Of a stretch of 64,000 bases of DNA, positions 49,737-58,914 are shown piece by piece. The notes under the pieces are model-generated. The model was given only the letters and a program-made list of their open reading frames with translations. It searched no databases and was not told where the DNA came from. Made by a program: the position numbers and the translations under genes. Position 1 is the first letter of the stretch. Every line of letters begins with the position of its first letter. Origin of the DNA: JAYFQF01 sp034927285 (GTDB taxonomy: Bacteria > Bacillota > Peptococcia > DRI-13 > UBA5745); assembly GCA_034927285.1 (NCBI GenBank), contig JAYFQF010000006.1:1-64000 (forward strand), in the 5' to 3' direction.

Positions 49737-50414
49737 TTAGCCTCGGGCTTCCTCCGCCGCGATAATTTCAGCAAAGGCCTTGATATTCTCTGCGGTTTTT
49801 CCCTTTTGGAACAGGGCGGAGCCGATGACCAGGTTTTCCGCGCCGGCCGACAGGAAAGCCCCCAGGTTTTCCCGGGTAATGCCGCCGTCGGTCTGCAGCT
49901 CAAAGCCAAGGCCCTTTTCCTGCCGTAGAGCCTTCAGTTCCGAAACCTTGCGCAGGACGGGCAAAATCGCTTTCTGACCGCCAAAGCCAGGATTTACGGT
50001 CATTACCAGTACCCGGTCGCAAAACTCCAGCACCGGCTCGATGCATTGCCAGGGAGTACCCGGATTAATCGCCACGCCGGCCTTTGCTCCCCCATCCCGG
50101 ATGCTTTGCAGCGTACGGTGGATATGCACACAGGCTTCCGCGTGAACGGTAATCGAGTCCGTGCCGGCCTTAAGAAAGGCCGGAATCAGACTGTCGGGAT
50201 GTTCCACCATTAAATGTGCGTCAAACTCCATTGAGGAAAGCGGCCGCAGCATCGCTACAGGCCCCGGTCCAAAAGTCAGGTTCGGCACAAAATGGCCGTC
50301 CATAATGTCCAGGTGGATGGCCTTAAGGCCATGTTCTTCAATAAGCTTAATTTCCTCTCCCCAACAGGCGGCGTCGGCCGACAGCAGGGAAGGCGCAATT
50401 TTTATCTTTGTCAT
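49737..50414 (-). CDS. rpe: Ribulose-phosphate 3-epimerase
   Basis: The 225-residue TIM-barrel enzyme interconverts ribulose-5-P and xylulose-5-P. IAPSLLSAD at the start, HLDIMDGHFVPNLTFGP with metal ligands, and VMTVNPGFGGQ near 140 are all intact. ATG 50414 follows TGAGAAG. It lies 7 bp after the 117-residue unknown gene on the same strand, so the two are probably co-transcribed. Confidence 0.96.
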   Translation of the reverse strand: MTKIKIAPSLLSADAACWGEEIKLIEEHGLKAIHLDIMDGHFVPNLTFGPGPVAMLRPLSSMEFDAHLMVEHPDSLIPAFLKAGTDSITVHAEACVHIHRTLQSIRDGGAKAGVAINPGTPWQCIEPVLEFCDRVLVMTVNPGFGGQKAILPVLRKVSELKALRQEKGLGFELQTDGGITRENLGAFLSAGAENLVIGSALFQKGKTAENIKAFAEIIAAEEARG

Positions 50415-50421
50415 GATCTTC

Positions 50422-50775
50422 TCAGGGGGTATTGATTCCGTTTCGTTTAATGTAATCGCCATTCCGTTTTCTTTTAATGACCATTTGGTTTGCCAGACGT
50501 TCCATCACCACTTCCATAGCCATCAGACTTTTCAAGCCGGCATGGTACATGACGTGCCCCTTATCTTTGAAATAACTGCCCTGCTCTTCCAGGGTCTTGA
50601 TGATCTCATCCGCTCTGCTATGGACAAAATCATCGATAAAGGCCTCCGCCTTATCGGTGTTTTCTTTTTCTTCATCCAGATATCCGGCCTCGATGAGTTG
50701 TGCGATACGACTGTCGGACAAACCATCAAAAACAGTTAAATCCAGTAATAACTGCTCGTTCTCTTGAATGGCCAT
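50422..50775 (-). CDS. Small cytoplasmic protein of unknown function, 117 residues
   Basis: ATG 50775 follows GGGAGGGAGAGG. The product is charged and mostly helical (LTVFDGLSDSRIAQLIEAGYL, KAEAFIDDFVHSRADEII), with no membrane segment. I do not recognise the family. It lies between the Gx transporter gene (37-bp gap) and rpe (7-bp gap), so it probably belongs to the same transcript. Confidence 0.65.
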   Translation of the reverse strand: MAIQENEQLLLDLTVFDGLSDSRIAQLIEAGYLDEEKENTDKAEAFIDDFVHSRADEIIKTLEEQGSYFKDKGHVMYHAGLKSLMAMEVVMERLANQMVIKRKRNGDYIKRNGINTP

Positions 50776-50812
50776 TGGAATCCTCTCCCTCCCTAAGTTT
50801 CGGTAGATCTGT

Positions 50813-51436
50813 TTATATTGTACCATCGAAGCCGATATTTCTCAATGCCTTAATCAGCGCCTTTGCGGAAAATCCTGTCAGCAGGCCCATGGGAACGGAC
50901 CACAAAAGCAGCCAGGGCAAATAGTAAAATGCCCCGGTCCCCGACAAAAGCAGGGCTACCGCCGTCAGTTGACCAAGATTATGGCTTGCCGCGCCGGCCA
51001 GGCTGATCCCGATAACGGAAAGGTTCTCCCGCCCGGTCAGAAGCGCCATGGCAATATAACTGCAGAGGCCGCCGCCAACGCTGATCCAGAATACGGGAGT
51101 GAGGAAGGTGCCCAGCACCAGGCCGGTCAGGGCCAGGCGCATGACTACTACTAAGAGGACCTGTTTCCTGCTGAAAAAAGCAAGACAGATCAGGGTGACG
51201 ATATTGGCCAGGCCCAGCCGGATCCCGGGCATGGGGGTAACATAAGCCATGAGTGCCTCCACACCGTGGAGGGCCATGGCCATGGCCACCATCAGAGCCA
51301 AAAAGACGGTCTGCCGGGTAGACAGGGTTTTACCCGGGATTGATCTTTGCGCAGCAGCCGGTTTTTCCGGCGGGAGATTCCGGACCCCGGATGTTTTCTG
51401 TTGGTCAGGCTCCTTTTGTTCAGCGGAGGACACCAT
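50813..51436 (-). CDS. Gx transporter family protein (heptaprenyl-diphosphate-synthase component I-like)
   Basis: ATG 51436 follows GGGAGGGG and overlaps the NusG-II gene by 17 bp. After a hydrophilic 45-residue start the protein has five or six helices, with MPGIRLGLANIVTLICLAFF and GAASHNLGQLTAVALLL, the patterns of the Gx transporter (Hpre_diP_synt_I) family. These membrane proteins resemble ECF-transporter S components and regularly occur with NusG-II and ApbE genes near rnf. The substrate is unproven; a flavin- or quinone-related compound has been suggested from context only. Confidence 0.85.
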   Translation of the reverse strand: MVSSAEQKEPDQQKTSGVRNLPPEKPAAAQRSIPGKTLSTRQTVFLALMVAMAMALHGVEALMAYVTPMPGIRLGLANIVTLICLAFFSRKQVLLVVVMRLALTGLVLGTFLTPVFWISVGGGLCSYIAMALLTGRENLSVIGISLAGAASHNLGQLTAVALLLSGTGAFYYLPWLLLWSVPMGLLTGFSAKALIKALRNIGFDGTI

Positions 51437-51824
51437 CCAGCCCCTCCCTTCCCTGGCTTTCTGCTTTTTCCTCAAGGCGGATCAATACCTGGTTGGGCAC
51501 GCAGATCAAGGATTGGCCCGCCACGGAAATGTAGCCGCTTCTGACGCAGATCTGATCGGGGCAGCCGCTTTCCGTTATGGCAAACCCCCGGTCCGGCACA
51601 TAAACGATTTCCAGCCGGCCCAAAGCGCCTTCCACCTGCCAGTGCTTCTCCTGACCTGCGGATTCCAGCTCCTCCATATCCAGCATAAGCCGCTCTCCGG
51701 GAGTCTGTACCACCGCCGTCAGCGGATTCTGCTCCGGCCGGTTCTGCCAGAAGCAAAAAAAGCCCCAGAGCCCGATGGCGGATAACAGGATCAGGGCCAA
51801 GATCAGCTTGTCATACTTCAGCAA
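51420..51824 (-). CDS. NusG domain II-containing membrane-anchored protein
   Basis: TTG 51824 lies eight bases after GGGAGGG and gives 134 residues. An N-terminal helix (LILALILLSAIGLWGFF) anchors the protein, and the outer part carries the NusG-domain-II pattern, ending GCPDQICVRSGYIS...LICVPNQVLIRL. The two Cys in CPDQIC and LICVP are typical of this family. It overlaps both apbE and the Gx transporter gene, so the three are co-translated. A role with Rnf flavinylation is inferred from context. Confidence 0.87.
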   Translation of the reverse strand: MLKYDKLILALILLSAIGLWGFFCFWQNRPEQNPLTAVVQTPGERLMLDMEELESAGQEKHWQVEGALGRLEIVYVPDRGFAITESGCPDQICVRSGYISVAGQSLICVPNQVLIRLEEKAESQGREGLDGVLR

Positions 51825-52986
51825 GGGCAAGCCCTCCCAGATCGTCGCTCCAGGTCATTTTTTCCCGCAGGCCGGAGCTGACGTAAATCCTTCCTTCGGC
51901 GGAAACGATTATGGTTTCCAGCCCCGCCGTGGCCTCCGCCAGAGCCAGGGCATTTTCGGGGGGCAGCAAAAAAAGCAATGTGGAATAATAATCCGCAGTA
52001 AAACCGTCGGCAGTGATGGCGGTGGCGCTGTGATTATACCGCCCGGGACGGCCGTCTGCCGGAGACAGCAAATGGTGATACCGCAGCCCTTCGATCTCCG
52101 CATAGCGCTGATAGTCCCCGGAGGTGGCGGCCACCATATCGGGTTTCAGGGCAACGGCGCCCAAAAGCCGGTCCGGCCGTGCCGGGTCCGTCAGGCCCAC
52201 ATTCCAGTCGCCGCCGGAGGGCTTTTCGCCCAGGGTTTTGATATTGCCGCCGGCATCAATAATCCCGGATATGGCCAGGCCGCTGTCCTTCAGCACCTGC
52301 CAGGCCGCTTCCACCCCATAGCCTTTGGCCACTGCCCCGAAATCCAGGGACATGCCCTTCTCTTCCAGGGCCATGGCAAACTCCGGTTCCTTTTCTCCGG
52401 AGCTTTTCTCCCCGGGATTTTCAACCATCCGGATTTTCGACATATCCGCCAGAGCCAGGGCCGCTTTTATGGCCTGATCCTCCGGCAGAACCAACTCTTC
52501 CCGCGCCTCGGCCCAAAGGTCGATCAAAGGCCCCAGTGTGGTGTCCACCATCCCCTCAGCCAAAGGTTCGGCGGCTGCCGCCTGCCGGCCCAAAGACAAA
52601 ACCCCCTGCTGGATCCGGTAAATATCCCGGCTTACCTCTACAAGCCGGCCGCTGCCGGCGGCCGCCGCCAGGCGCTGCAGGTCCGAGGAACCGTCCGGCG
52701 CATAGCGGTCCGCCGCCGCCGCTACTTCTTCCATTCTGTCCAACGCGGCCAGCGCAGCCTCCTTCAGCTCCTCCCGGCTTACGCCGCTGTCCGGCAGCGC
52801 CTGCAGCCGGATCGTCACCACCGTATCCATCAGAAAACGGGTGCTTTCGAAACTGACGGCCCCGCCCGTCTTTTGGCCGCAGCCCCCCAAGAGGGCCGCG
52901 GTCAAAAGAAGCAGCAGAGCCGCCAGAATATTTCTCCGGATAAACTTGTTCAGCTTGCTTCCATCCTTTTGTTTTTTCTTTGCCAT
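51811..52986 (-). CDS. apbE: FAD:protein FMN transferase (ApbE), lipoprotein
   Basis: The 391-residue protein attaches FMN from FAD to Thr residues of exported or membrane flavoproteins. A signal peptide ends in the lipobox LLGGC, so it acts on the outer face. FLMDTVVTI, LDFGAVAKGYGVE and GGNIKTLG are conserved substrate- and FAD-binding segments, and HHLLSPADGRPGRYNHSATAI is the C-terminal signature. It directly follows rnfB, and its targets are almost certainly RnfG and RnfD of the same operon. Confidence 0.95.
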   Translation of the reverse strand: MAKKKQKDGSKLNKFIRRNILAALLLLLTAALLGGCGQKTGGAVSFESTRFLMDTVVTIRLQALPDSGVSREELKEAALAALDRMEEVAAAADRYAPDGSSDLQRLAAAAGSGRLVEVSRDIYRIQQGVLSLGRQAAAAEPLAEGMVDTTLGPLIDLWAEAREELVLPEDQAIKAALALADMSKIRMVENPGEKSSGEKEPEFAMALEEKGMSLDFGAVAKGYGVEAAWQVLKDSGLAISGIIDAGGNIKTLGEKPSGGDWNVGLTDPARPDRLLGAVALKPDMVAATSGDYQRYAEIEGLRYHHLLSPADGRPGRYNHSATAITADGFTADYYSTLLFLLPPENALALAEATAGLETIIVSAEGRIYVSSGLREKMTWSDDLGGLALAEV

Positions 52987-53032
52987 GAGTTCTCCGATTT
53001 CAGCGGCAGCCCGAGGCGGCCGCCAAAGCAAA

Positions 53033-53932
53033 TTAGGACTGCATCCCGCAGGAATTCTGAATCGGGCAACTGCCGCAGCCGCCTTCTACAGCGGTAGGTT
53101 TTTCGCAAGGTACCAGCTCAGGGTCGATAGGCGGGTCCAGATGGATGCACTTTCTGGGACACTTTGCCACACAGGTGCCGCAGCCGGTACATTTGTCATA
53201 GTCAATCATGGAAATGCTGCCCACCTTATTATCAATCATCTGGATGGCGCCCTCGGGGCAGACCTTGGCGCAAAGACCGCAGCTGATGCAGGAGGAAGCG
53301 CATTCCTCCCGGGCTTCCTTGCCTTTGGCCCGGTTATTGCAGCGTACATGAACCCGTTTATTAATCGGAACGATGGTCAGCACCTTTTGGGGGCATTGGT
53401 TGGCGCAGACGCCGCAACCCACGCAGGCGCTGGTATTTACCACCGGCAGCCGGTTTTCTCCGATGTGGATAGCGTCAAAAGGGCAGGCCCGCTCGCAGGA
53501 ACCCAAACCGATACAGCCGAAGCTGCAATAGCTGGGTCCGCCGAACTGGGTCACTGCCAGATGGCAGTCGAACACGCCTTTATATTCATATTTGGCCTTG
53601 GCATTATCAAAGGTCCCGTTGCAGTGCAGCTGAGCCACCTTGCGGATGGACTCGCCTCCCACTTCCCGGCCCATAATTTTGCCTATCTCGGCAGCCACGG
53701 CAGCCTTCCCGGGAACACAGGAGTTCAACGGCGCCCCCTGATTTACCACGGCATCGGCATAACCGGCGCAGCCGGGGAAACCACAGGCGCCGCAATTGGC
53801 GCCGGGCAGGACGCCGATAATGGCTTCCACCCGGGAATCGGTTTCCACCGCCAGCTTCTTGGAGGCAAAGGCCAGTACCCCGCCGAAAACGCCCCCCAAG
53901 GCTGCCAGAATGATTATCGCATAAATCATCAT
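53033..53932 (-). CDS. rnfB: Rnf complex subunit RnfB (ferredoxin-type iron-sulfur protein)
   Basis: The 299-residue protein has one N-terminal membrane helix, then the four-Cys motif CGACGFPGCAGYA for a [4Fe-4S] cluster. At least three pairs of CxxCxxCxxxCP ferredoxin motifs follow (for example CVGCGVCANQCP, CISCGLCAKVCP, CTGCGTCVAKCP). It receives electrons from reduced ferredoxin. The C-terminal tail adds CGSCPIQNSC. It lies 21 bp after rnfA and is followed by apbE. Confidence 0.96.
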   Translation of the reverse strand: MMIYAIIILAALGGVFGGVLAFASKKLAVETDSRVEAIIGVLPGANCGACGFPGCAGYADAVVNQGAPLNSCVPGKAAVAAEIGKIMGREVGGESIRKVAQLHCNGTFDNAKAKYEYKGVFDCHLAVTQFGGPSYCSFGCIGLGSCERACPFDAIHIGENRLPVVNTSACVGCGVCANQCPQKVLTIVPINKRVHVRCNNRAKGKEAREECASSCISCGLCAKVCPEGAIQMIDNKVGSISMIDYDKCTGCGTCVAKCPRKCIHLDPPIDPELVPCEKPTAVEGGCGSCPIQNSCGMQS

Positions 53933-53953
53933 AGTATTATCTCCTCCATATCC

Positions 53954-54541
53954 TTAAATCATGCCGGTAAAGCCGACAAAGGCCAGGGCCATGGAGCTGG
54001 CAACGAAAAACACGATAGGCAGCCCTTTCATGGCCTGGGGCAGTTCGGCTTCTTCCAGCCGCTCGCGGATACCGGACATCAGCACCATGGCCAGAAGAAA
54101 GCCCGCGGAATTGGCAAAGGCGTTGGCGGCGGTGCAGATAAAGCCGTACAGGCTGAAGGGATAGCCGTTTTGGATATTTACCAAAGCGATGCCCAGAATC
54201 GTGCAGTTGGTGGTGATCAGAGGCAGATACACACCCATGGCTTTATACAGCGAAGGGATGTTTTTCTTCAGGAACATTTCCAGCAGCTGCACCAAAGCGG
54301 CGATGGTCAGAATGAAGGCGATGGTCTTCAGATATTCCAGCTCGAACCGCACCAGCAAAGCGTGGTAGATGAACCAGGTAAGGATCGAGGAAAGCACCAT
54401 GACAAACATCACGGAAAAGCCCATGCCCACCGCGCTCTTGGTATCCTTGGATACCCCCAGGAAAGGGCAGATGCCCAAAAACTGCGACAATACGATATTG
54501 GAAATAAAGATGGAGCCAAAGATAATCGCGAAAATTTCCAT
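53954..54541 (-). CDS. rnfA: Rnf complex membrane subunit RnfA
   Basis: The 195-residue membrane protein has six helices. NIVLSQFLGICPFLGVSK near the N-terminus and PLITTNCTILGIAL in the middle carry the cysteines that bind the intramembrane iron-sulfur cluster shared with RnfE. Length is normal. It forms part of the ion-translocating core and lies 1 bp from rnfE. Confidence 0.96.
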   Translation of the reverse strand: MEIFAIIFGSIFISNIVLSQFLGICPFLGVSKDTKSAVGMGFSVMFVMVLSSILTWFIYHALLVRFELEYLKTIAFILTIAALVQLLEMFLKKNIPSLYKAMGVYLPLITTNCTILGIALVNIQNGYPFSLYGFICTAANAFANSAGFLLAMVLMSGIRERLEEAELPQAMKGLPIVFFVASSMALAFVGFTGMI

Positions 54542-54542
54542 C

Positions 54543-55172
54543 TTACATCACCTCGCTCTTTCCGGCTTTCACCTTTCGGTTGTTCATGATATTCATCCCG
54601 GCAAATAAAAAGCCCATGGTGATAAAGGCGCCGGCCGGCAGGATCATGACCAGAATCGGCTGGGAGCTGATCAGGGGAACGGAATGGCCCATGAAAGTGC
54701 CGGCCCCCAGGATCTCCCGGATGGTGGAAATGATGGTGATGGCCAGGGTATAGCCGATGCCCATGCCGATACCATCCATAGCGGAAGGCAAAGGCTTGTT
54801 TTTACCGGCAAAGGCTTCCGCCCGGCCCAGAATAACGCAGTTTACGACGATCAGCGGGATGAAAATCCCCAGAGCGTTATATAACGCCTGAGCGAAGGCG
54901 TTCATGATCATTTCCACCACGGTAACGAAAGAGGCGATGACCACGATATAGCTGGGGATGCGGATATCTTCCGGCACCAGCTTACGGATCAGGGAAATGG
55001 CGATATTGGAGCAGACCAAAACTACCGTAAAGGCCGCTCCCATGCCCAGGGCGTTTTCCACCGAGGTAGTGGTGGCCAGGGAAGGGCACGTGCCCAAGAC
55101 TTGTACAAACAGGGGGTTTTCAATAAGAATCCCCTTCTTCAGCTCATAAAACAGTCCGTTATTTTTACTCAC
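54543..55172 (-). CDS. rnfE: Rnf complex membrane subunit RnfE
   Basis: The 209-residue membrane protein is the homologue and partner of RnfA. NPLFVQVLGTCPSLATTTSVENALG and PLIVVNCVILGRAEAFA carry the matching cysteines. Six helices are predicted. It lies 14 bp downstream of rnfG. Confidence 0.96.
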   Translation of the reverse strand: MSKNNGLFYELKKGILIENPLFVQVLGTCPSLATTTSVENALGMGAAFTVVLVCSNIAISLIRKLVPEDIRIPSYIVVIASFVTVVEMIMNAFAQALYNALGIFIPLIVVNCVILGRAEAFAGKNKPLPSAMDGIGMGIGYTLAITIISTIREILGAGTFMGHSVPLISSQPILVMILPAGAFITMGFLFAGMNIMNNRKVKAGKSEVM

Positions 55173-55186
55173 TTTGCCTCTCCTTT

Positions 55187-55759
55187 CTACAGGCTGCCGT
55201 AATTGGCGGCAAAATCCCGGCGGGCGATATTCACGCCGTCGGTAACGCCCTGGGATGTTATCGTGGCCGCCGTAATGGCCTGAACCTCTCCCGGATCGGC
55301 AGTCTCCACCTTTACCACAGTCAGATCCTTTTCCGCGCTTTTTCCGATATAGCGCTGGGCAAACCAGGCATTGGCACAGTTGGCGCCCAGGCCCGGGGTT
55401 TCGCTTTGATTCAGGACCTTGATCCCGGTAACCGTTTTCCCGGCGATATCAAAACCCACCAGGATCTGTACCGTACCGCCGTAGCCGGAGGCGTCGACGA
55501 CATAAAGGACGCCGGCTTCCTCCCCGCCCTTCACGGCGGTGACCAGGCCGGTGATGGCCTTTTCCGTACCGGTATATGTGCTTTCCTTATAATCATCGGC
55601 GTCGGGATATACTTCCGCATAGCCCTCTTTCAGTTTCTGGGCGTCCTGGGCCGCGATGACCGGGGCCGTCACCCCGTTGACATAACCGATGGCCAGACCG
55701 GAGATACCGGTTACCAATAATAAAAAGACGGTAAGATGAACGATTTTATTTTTCATCAT
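55187..55759 (-). CDS. rnfG: Rnf complex subunit RnfG (covalently flavinylated)
   Basis: ATG 55759 lies five bases after GGGAGG, giving 190 residues; it overlaps the rnfD stop by 4 bp. One N-terminal helix anchors an extracellular FMN-binding domain. The flavinylation site reads QAITAATITSQ, with Ala in place of the common Gly of the [ST]-G-A-T motif; the modified Thr itself is present. NQSETPGLGANC is the usual second signature. ApbE from the same operon should attach the FMN. Confidence 0.95.
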   Translation of the reverse strand: MMKNKIVHLTVFLLLVTGISGLAIGYVNGVTAPVIAAQDAQKLKEGYAEVYPDADDYKESTYTGTEKAITGLVTAVKGGEEAGVLYVVDASGYGGTVQILVGFDIAGKTVTGIKVLNQSETPGLGANCANAWFAQRYIGKSAEKDLTVVKVETADPGEVQAITAATITSQGVTDGVNIARRDFAANYGSL

Positions 55760-56718
55760 TTTGTCCTCCCGTAGATCCTGCCCCTGGTATAGCGGTCGAT
55801 CATCGGCGTCAGGATATTCATCAAGAGAATCGAATAGCACACCCCTTCAGCCAGGCCGCCGAAGAAGCGGATCAGACAGGTGAGAATGCCCAGGCCCAGG
55901 CCAAAGATCAGCCGGCCCTTTTTCGTAATCGGGCTGGTCACCCAGTCGGTAGCCATGAAGAAGGCGCCGATCAGCAGGCCGCCGCTGAAAATCTGATACA
56001 ACGCGTATACAGGGCCGTAACCCTTGGCCAGACCGTAGACCAAAGACAGTACAAATACGGTGCCGATATAGCCGCAAGGGATCCGCCAGTCGATGTGCTT
56101 ACGCCAGATCAGGAACAGGCCGCCTAAAATAAGAGCGATGCTGCAGGTCTCGCCGATAGAACCGCCGATCTGGCCCACCAGCATCCGCCCCAGTCCGGGA
56201 AGTTCTCCCAGGGCGCCGCTTTTTAACGCTGCCAAAGGGGTAGCCATGGTAACGGCGTCGGCGTTCACTCCGGCAGGCGCGGTCCAGGTAGTCATCTGCA
56301 CCGGAAAAGAAGCCAGCAGCAGAGCACGGCCAATATGAGCGGGGTTAAATACATTTTGTCCCAGTCCGCCAAACACTTGTTTTCCGATCACAATGGCAAA
56401 CACCGCGCCCAGGGCGGCCATCCAGACCGGCAGGGCAGGCGGCAGGCACATGGCTAATAAAAGACCGGTCAATACCGCGCTGCCGTCAGCAATGCTGGCC
56501 GGCCGTTTCATGATTCTGATACAGACCCATTCGGCGGCACAGGCGGCAATCACCGACGCCGCCATCACCATTAGGGCATGGACGCCAAAAAAATAAATAC
56601 CGGCCACAGCCGCGGGCAAACAGGCCAGGCTGACTTCCAGCATAGCCCGGTTGGTGGTATACATGCTGTGAAAATGGGGTGAACTGGATAAAATCAGCGG
56701 TTTGGTAATGTTCTCCAT
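55756..56718 (-). CDS. rnfD: Rnf complex membrane subunit RnfD (covalently flavinylated)
   Basis: ATG 56718 gives 320 residues; an ATG four codons earlier abuts the ribosome binding site. About nine helices are present. SSSPHFHSMYTTNRAMLEVSLA is the typical N-terminus, NVFNPAHIGRALLL the riboflavin-side signature, and DAVTMATPLAALK the FMN attachment site with Thr. It belongs to the ion-pumping membrane core. Confidence 0.95.
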   Translation of the reverse strand: MENITKPLILSSSPHFHSMYTTNRAMLEVSLACLPAAVAGIYFFGVHALMVMAASVIAACAAEWVCIRIMKRPASIADGSAVLTGLLLAMCLPPALPVWMAALGAVFAIVIGKQVFGGLGQNVFNPAHIGRALLLASFPVQMTTWTAPAGVNADAVTMATPLAALKSGALGELPGLGRMLVGQIGGSIGETCSIALILGGLFLIWRKHIDWRIPCGYIGTVFVLSLVYGLAKGYGPVYALYQIFSGGLLIGAFFMATDWVTSPITKKGRLIFGLGLGILTCLIRFFGGLAEGVCYSILLMNILTPMIDRYTRGRIYGRTK

Positions 56719-56751
56719 TCCATCAACCATTCCTTTCTTTGTTCATTCTCT

Positions 56752-58116
56752 CTACATGAGCAGGGGATTCACCGCTCCGTTGCCGTCCTTGCTGAGCACG
56801 TACTGCTTGGCAAGGCGGATATACTGGACAAGCGGAATATAGCTGGGGCAGACGTAACTGCAGCTGCCGCATTCCATGCAGCTGGTGATATCGTATTCCT
56901 TGGCCTTTGCCCAGTCCTGACGCTTGGCCGCTTTCATCAGCGTGGTGGGCTCCAGGCTCATGGGGCAGGCGTCCACACAGCGGGCGCAGCGCACGCAGGG
57001 GCCTTCCTGCTGGTGCTGCAGAACATGGGATTCCTCATTGAAAACAAGGACGCCGGAGGTGCCCTTCATTACCGGGATATCGGTGGTGTATACCGCAAAA
57101 CCCATCATGGGGCCGCCGGAAATCACTTTGGTGATATTCCCCTTGGTGCCGCCGTTTTCTTCGATCAGATCGCGATACAGAGTGCCAATGCGCACCCGGT
57201 AGTTCATGGGTTTATTCACCGCATTGCCGTTTAAGGTGACAATACGCTCGATCAAAGGCTTGCCCAGGCTTACGGCTTCGGCCACCGCGGCGGCGGTACC
57301 GACGTTATTTACAATCACGCCTACGTCCATGGGCAGACCTCCGGGAGGCACTTCCCGGCCGGTAACGGCGTTGATCAGCTGCTTTTCCGAGCCCTGGGGA
57401 TATTTCTCCCGGCAGACCACAGCCTCGATGGCCGGTTCCTTCTCCGTCAGCTGGATCATCAGTTCAAAGGCGTCCATCTTGTTTTCTTCGATGGCGATTA
57501 TCCCCCTGGGACAGTCGGCCATACGCATCATGTATTTAAGTCCGTCGATCACCTGTTCGGGGCGTTCCAGCATCACTCTGTGGTCCGCGGTGAGGAAAGG
57601 CTCGCATTCAATCCCATTTAATATAATGACGTCGGCTTTTTTGCCGTCTTTGGAAGGGGCATATTTTACATGAAAGGGAAATGTGGCGCCGCCCATGCCC
57701 ACAATACCGCCTTCCAGGACCTTGGCCGCCAGTTCCTGGCCCGTCATCCTGTCCAGCTCTTCCTGGGAAACCGGCCGCGGGGGCTCCAGCCACTCATCCC
57801 GGAAATCATTTTCGATGACAACCGTATCCACAAAGCGTCCGTTTGGTATAGGCATCCTCTGAATCGCCACAACCTTGCCGCTGACGCTGGCATGGGCGGG
57901 AACGCTGACGAAGCCGGAAGATTCCGCCACCTTCTGGCCCATCTTCACTTCTTCACCCACCGCCACCAGCGGTCTGGATGGTGCGCCGATGTGCATGGAC
58001 ATAGGGATATACACCTTTGCCGGCGCAGCGGCAGCCACAGTTTCAAGACTATTGGTAAACCCTTTATAGTCCGCAATGTGGGTGCCTCCTTTAAATGTCC
58101 TTCTTTCGTATTTCAC
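56752..58116 (-). CDS. rnfC: Rnf complex subunit RnfC (NADH-binding)
   Basis: GTG 58116 lies six bases after AAGGAGG and gives 454 residues starting MKYERRTFKGGTHI; the ATG at 58122 touches the ribosome binding site. GGIVGMGGATFPFHVK is the FMN/NADH-binding segment. Two [4Fe-4S] motifs are CVRCARCVDACP and CMECGSCSYVCP near the C-terminus. It passes electrons to NAD+ and is first in the rnfCDGEAB operon, as in acetogenic clostridia. The complex couples ferredoxin oxidation to H+ or Na+ export. Confidence 0.96.
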   Translation of the reverse strand: MKYERRTFKGGTHIADYKGFTNSLETVAAAAPAKVYIPMSMHIGAPSRPLVAVGEEVKMGQKVAESSGFVSVPAHASVSGKVVAIQRMPIPNGRFVDTVVIENDFRDEWLEPPRPVSQEELDRMTGQELAAKVLEGGIVGMGGATFPFHVKYAPSKDGKKADVIILNGIECEPFLTADHRVMLERPEQVIDGLKYMMRMADCPRGIIAIEENKMDAFELMIQLTEKEPAIEAVVCREKYPQGSEKQLINAVTGREVPPGGLPMDVGVIVNNVGTAAAVAEAVSLGKPLIERIVTLNGNAVNKPMNYRVRIGTLYRDLIEENGGTKGNITKVISGGPMMGFAVYTTDIPVMKGTSGVLVFNEESHVLQHQQEGPCVRCARCVDACPMSLEPTTLMKAAKRQDWAKAKEYDITSCMECGSCSYVCPSYIPLVQYIRLAKQYVLSKDGNGAVNPLLM

Positions 58117-58223
58117 AAGCATCCTCCTTGTTTGAATAATAAAAATCCTTTCCAGGCCGAACACAAAATTAAGGAAGCTCCAGGGTCCTGGGGTATTTCC
58201 GCCGGTTATGCGCCGGAAAAGCG

Positions 58224-58682
58224 CTAAGGCTCCAACTCCACCGGCAGGAAAGTCCACCGGCCCTGCCTGTACTCCAGCCAGGCCATAGTAAGCGGCAGGC
58301 CAAAACGGCGGGGACCGCAGGCGCCGGGATTGGCGTAAAGCACCCCTTCCCTGGTCCAGCAGGCAAAACGGTGGGTGTGGCCGCTGACCACCACCCCTAC
58401 GCCGCAGGCCTGCGGCAAAATGTCCAGCTCCTGCAGGTTATGCAGAAGATAAATGGCGCCGCCGGCGGTTTCAATCATTTCTCTTTGCGGCAAGCCGCTG
58501 TAAGAACTGTCGTTATTCCCCCTGACAATATATAATGGAGCGATCTCCCTCAGTTTTGCCGGTATATCCGCCGAACCCACGTCCCCGGCGTGCAAAATCA
58601 TATCGGCGCCGGTCAGCTTTTCCAAAACAATGGAACGCAAAAGACCGTGGGTATCGGAAATCACTCCGATTTTCAACTCCAC
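58224..58682 (-). CDS. YfcE/MJ0936-type metallophosphoesterase
   Basis: The protein has the full metal-ligand set: ISDTHG, HAGDVG, RGNND and SGHTHRF. Such enzymes hydrolyse phosphodiesters with Mn2+. The start is uncertain: GTG 58682 after GGAAAAA is used (152 residues), but a TTG at 58676 or starts further upstream are possible. It lies 107 bp upstream of rnfC on the same strand. Confidence 0.88.
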   Translation of the reverse strand: MELKIGVISDTHGLLRSIVLEKLTGADMILHAGDVGSADIPAKLREIAPLYIVRGNNDSSYSGLPQREMIETAGGAIYLLHNLQELDILPQACGVGVVVSGHTHRFACWTREGVLYANPGACGPRRFGLPLTMAWLEYRQGRWTFLPVELEP

Positions 58683-58914
58683 CGATTTTTCCAGAATCAA
58701 GCCTCCCAATGGTTCTATATACAAAATTTCGACGGTTTAAAAATCATAGCCAAAGTTAACATATTGGTCCAACGTTTATTATAACCGCTCAAAACAAGAA
58801 AAGAAACAGGTATTTTGCTGGCAGACGCTCAAAACAAAAGTATACAATTAAATGAAATATTGCACAAAATGTACAATTCTTTGCACTATTATGCACAAGC
58901 CTTCCCTGATGCGG

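Noticed and set aside
52841..54589. A 582-codon open frame on the plus strand opposite rnfB and rnfA
   Set aside because: It runs antisense to well-conserved rnf genes, has no ribosome binding site and a low-complexity, His/Gly-rich product typical of antisense frames in GC-rich DNA.
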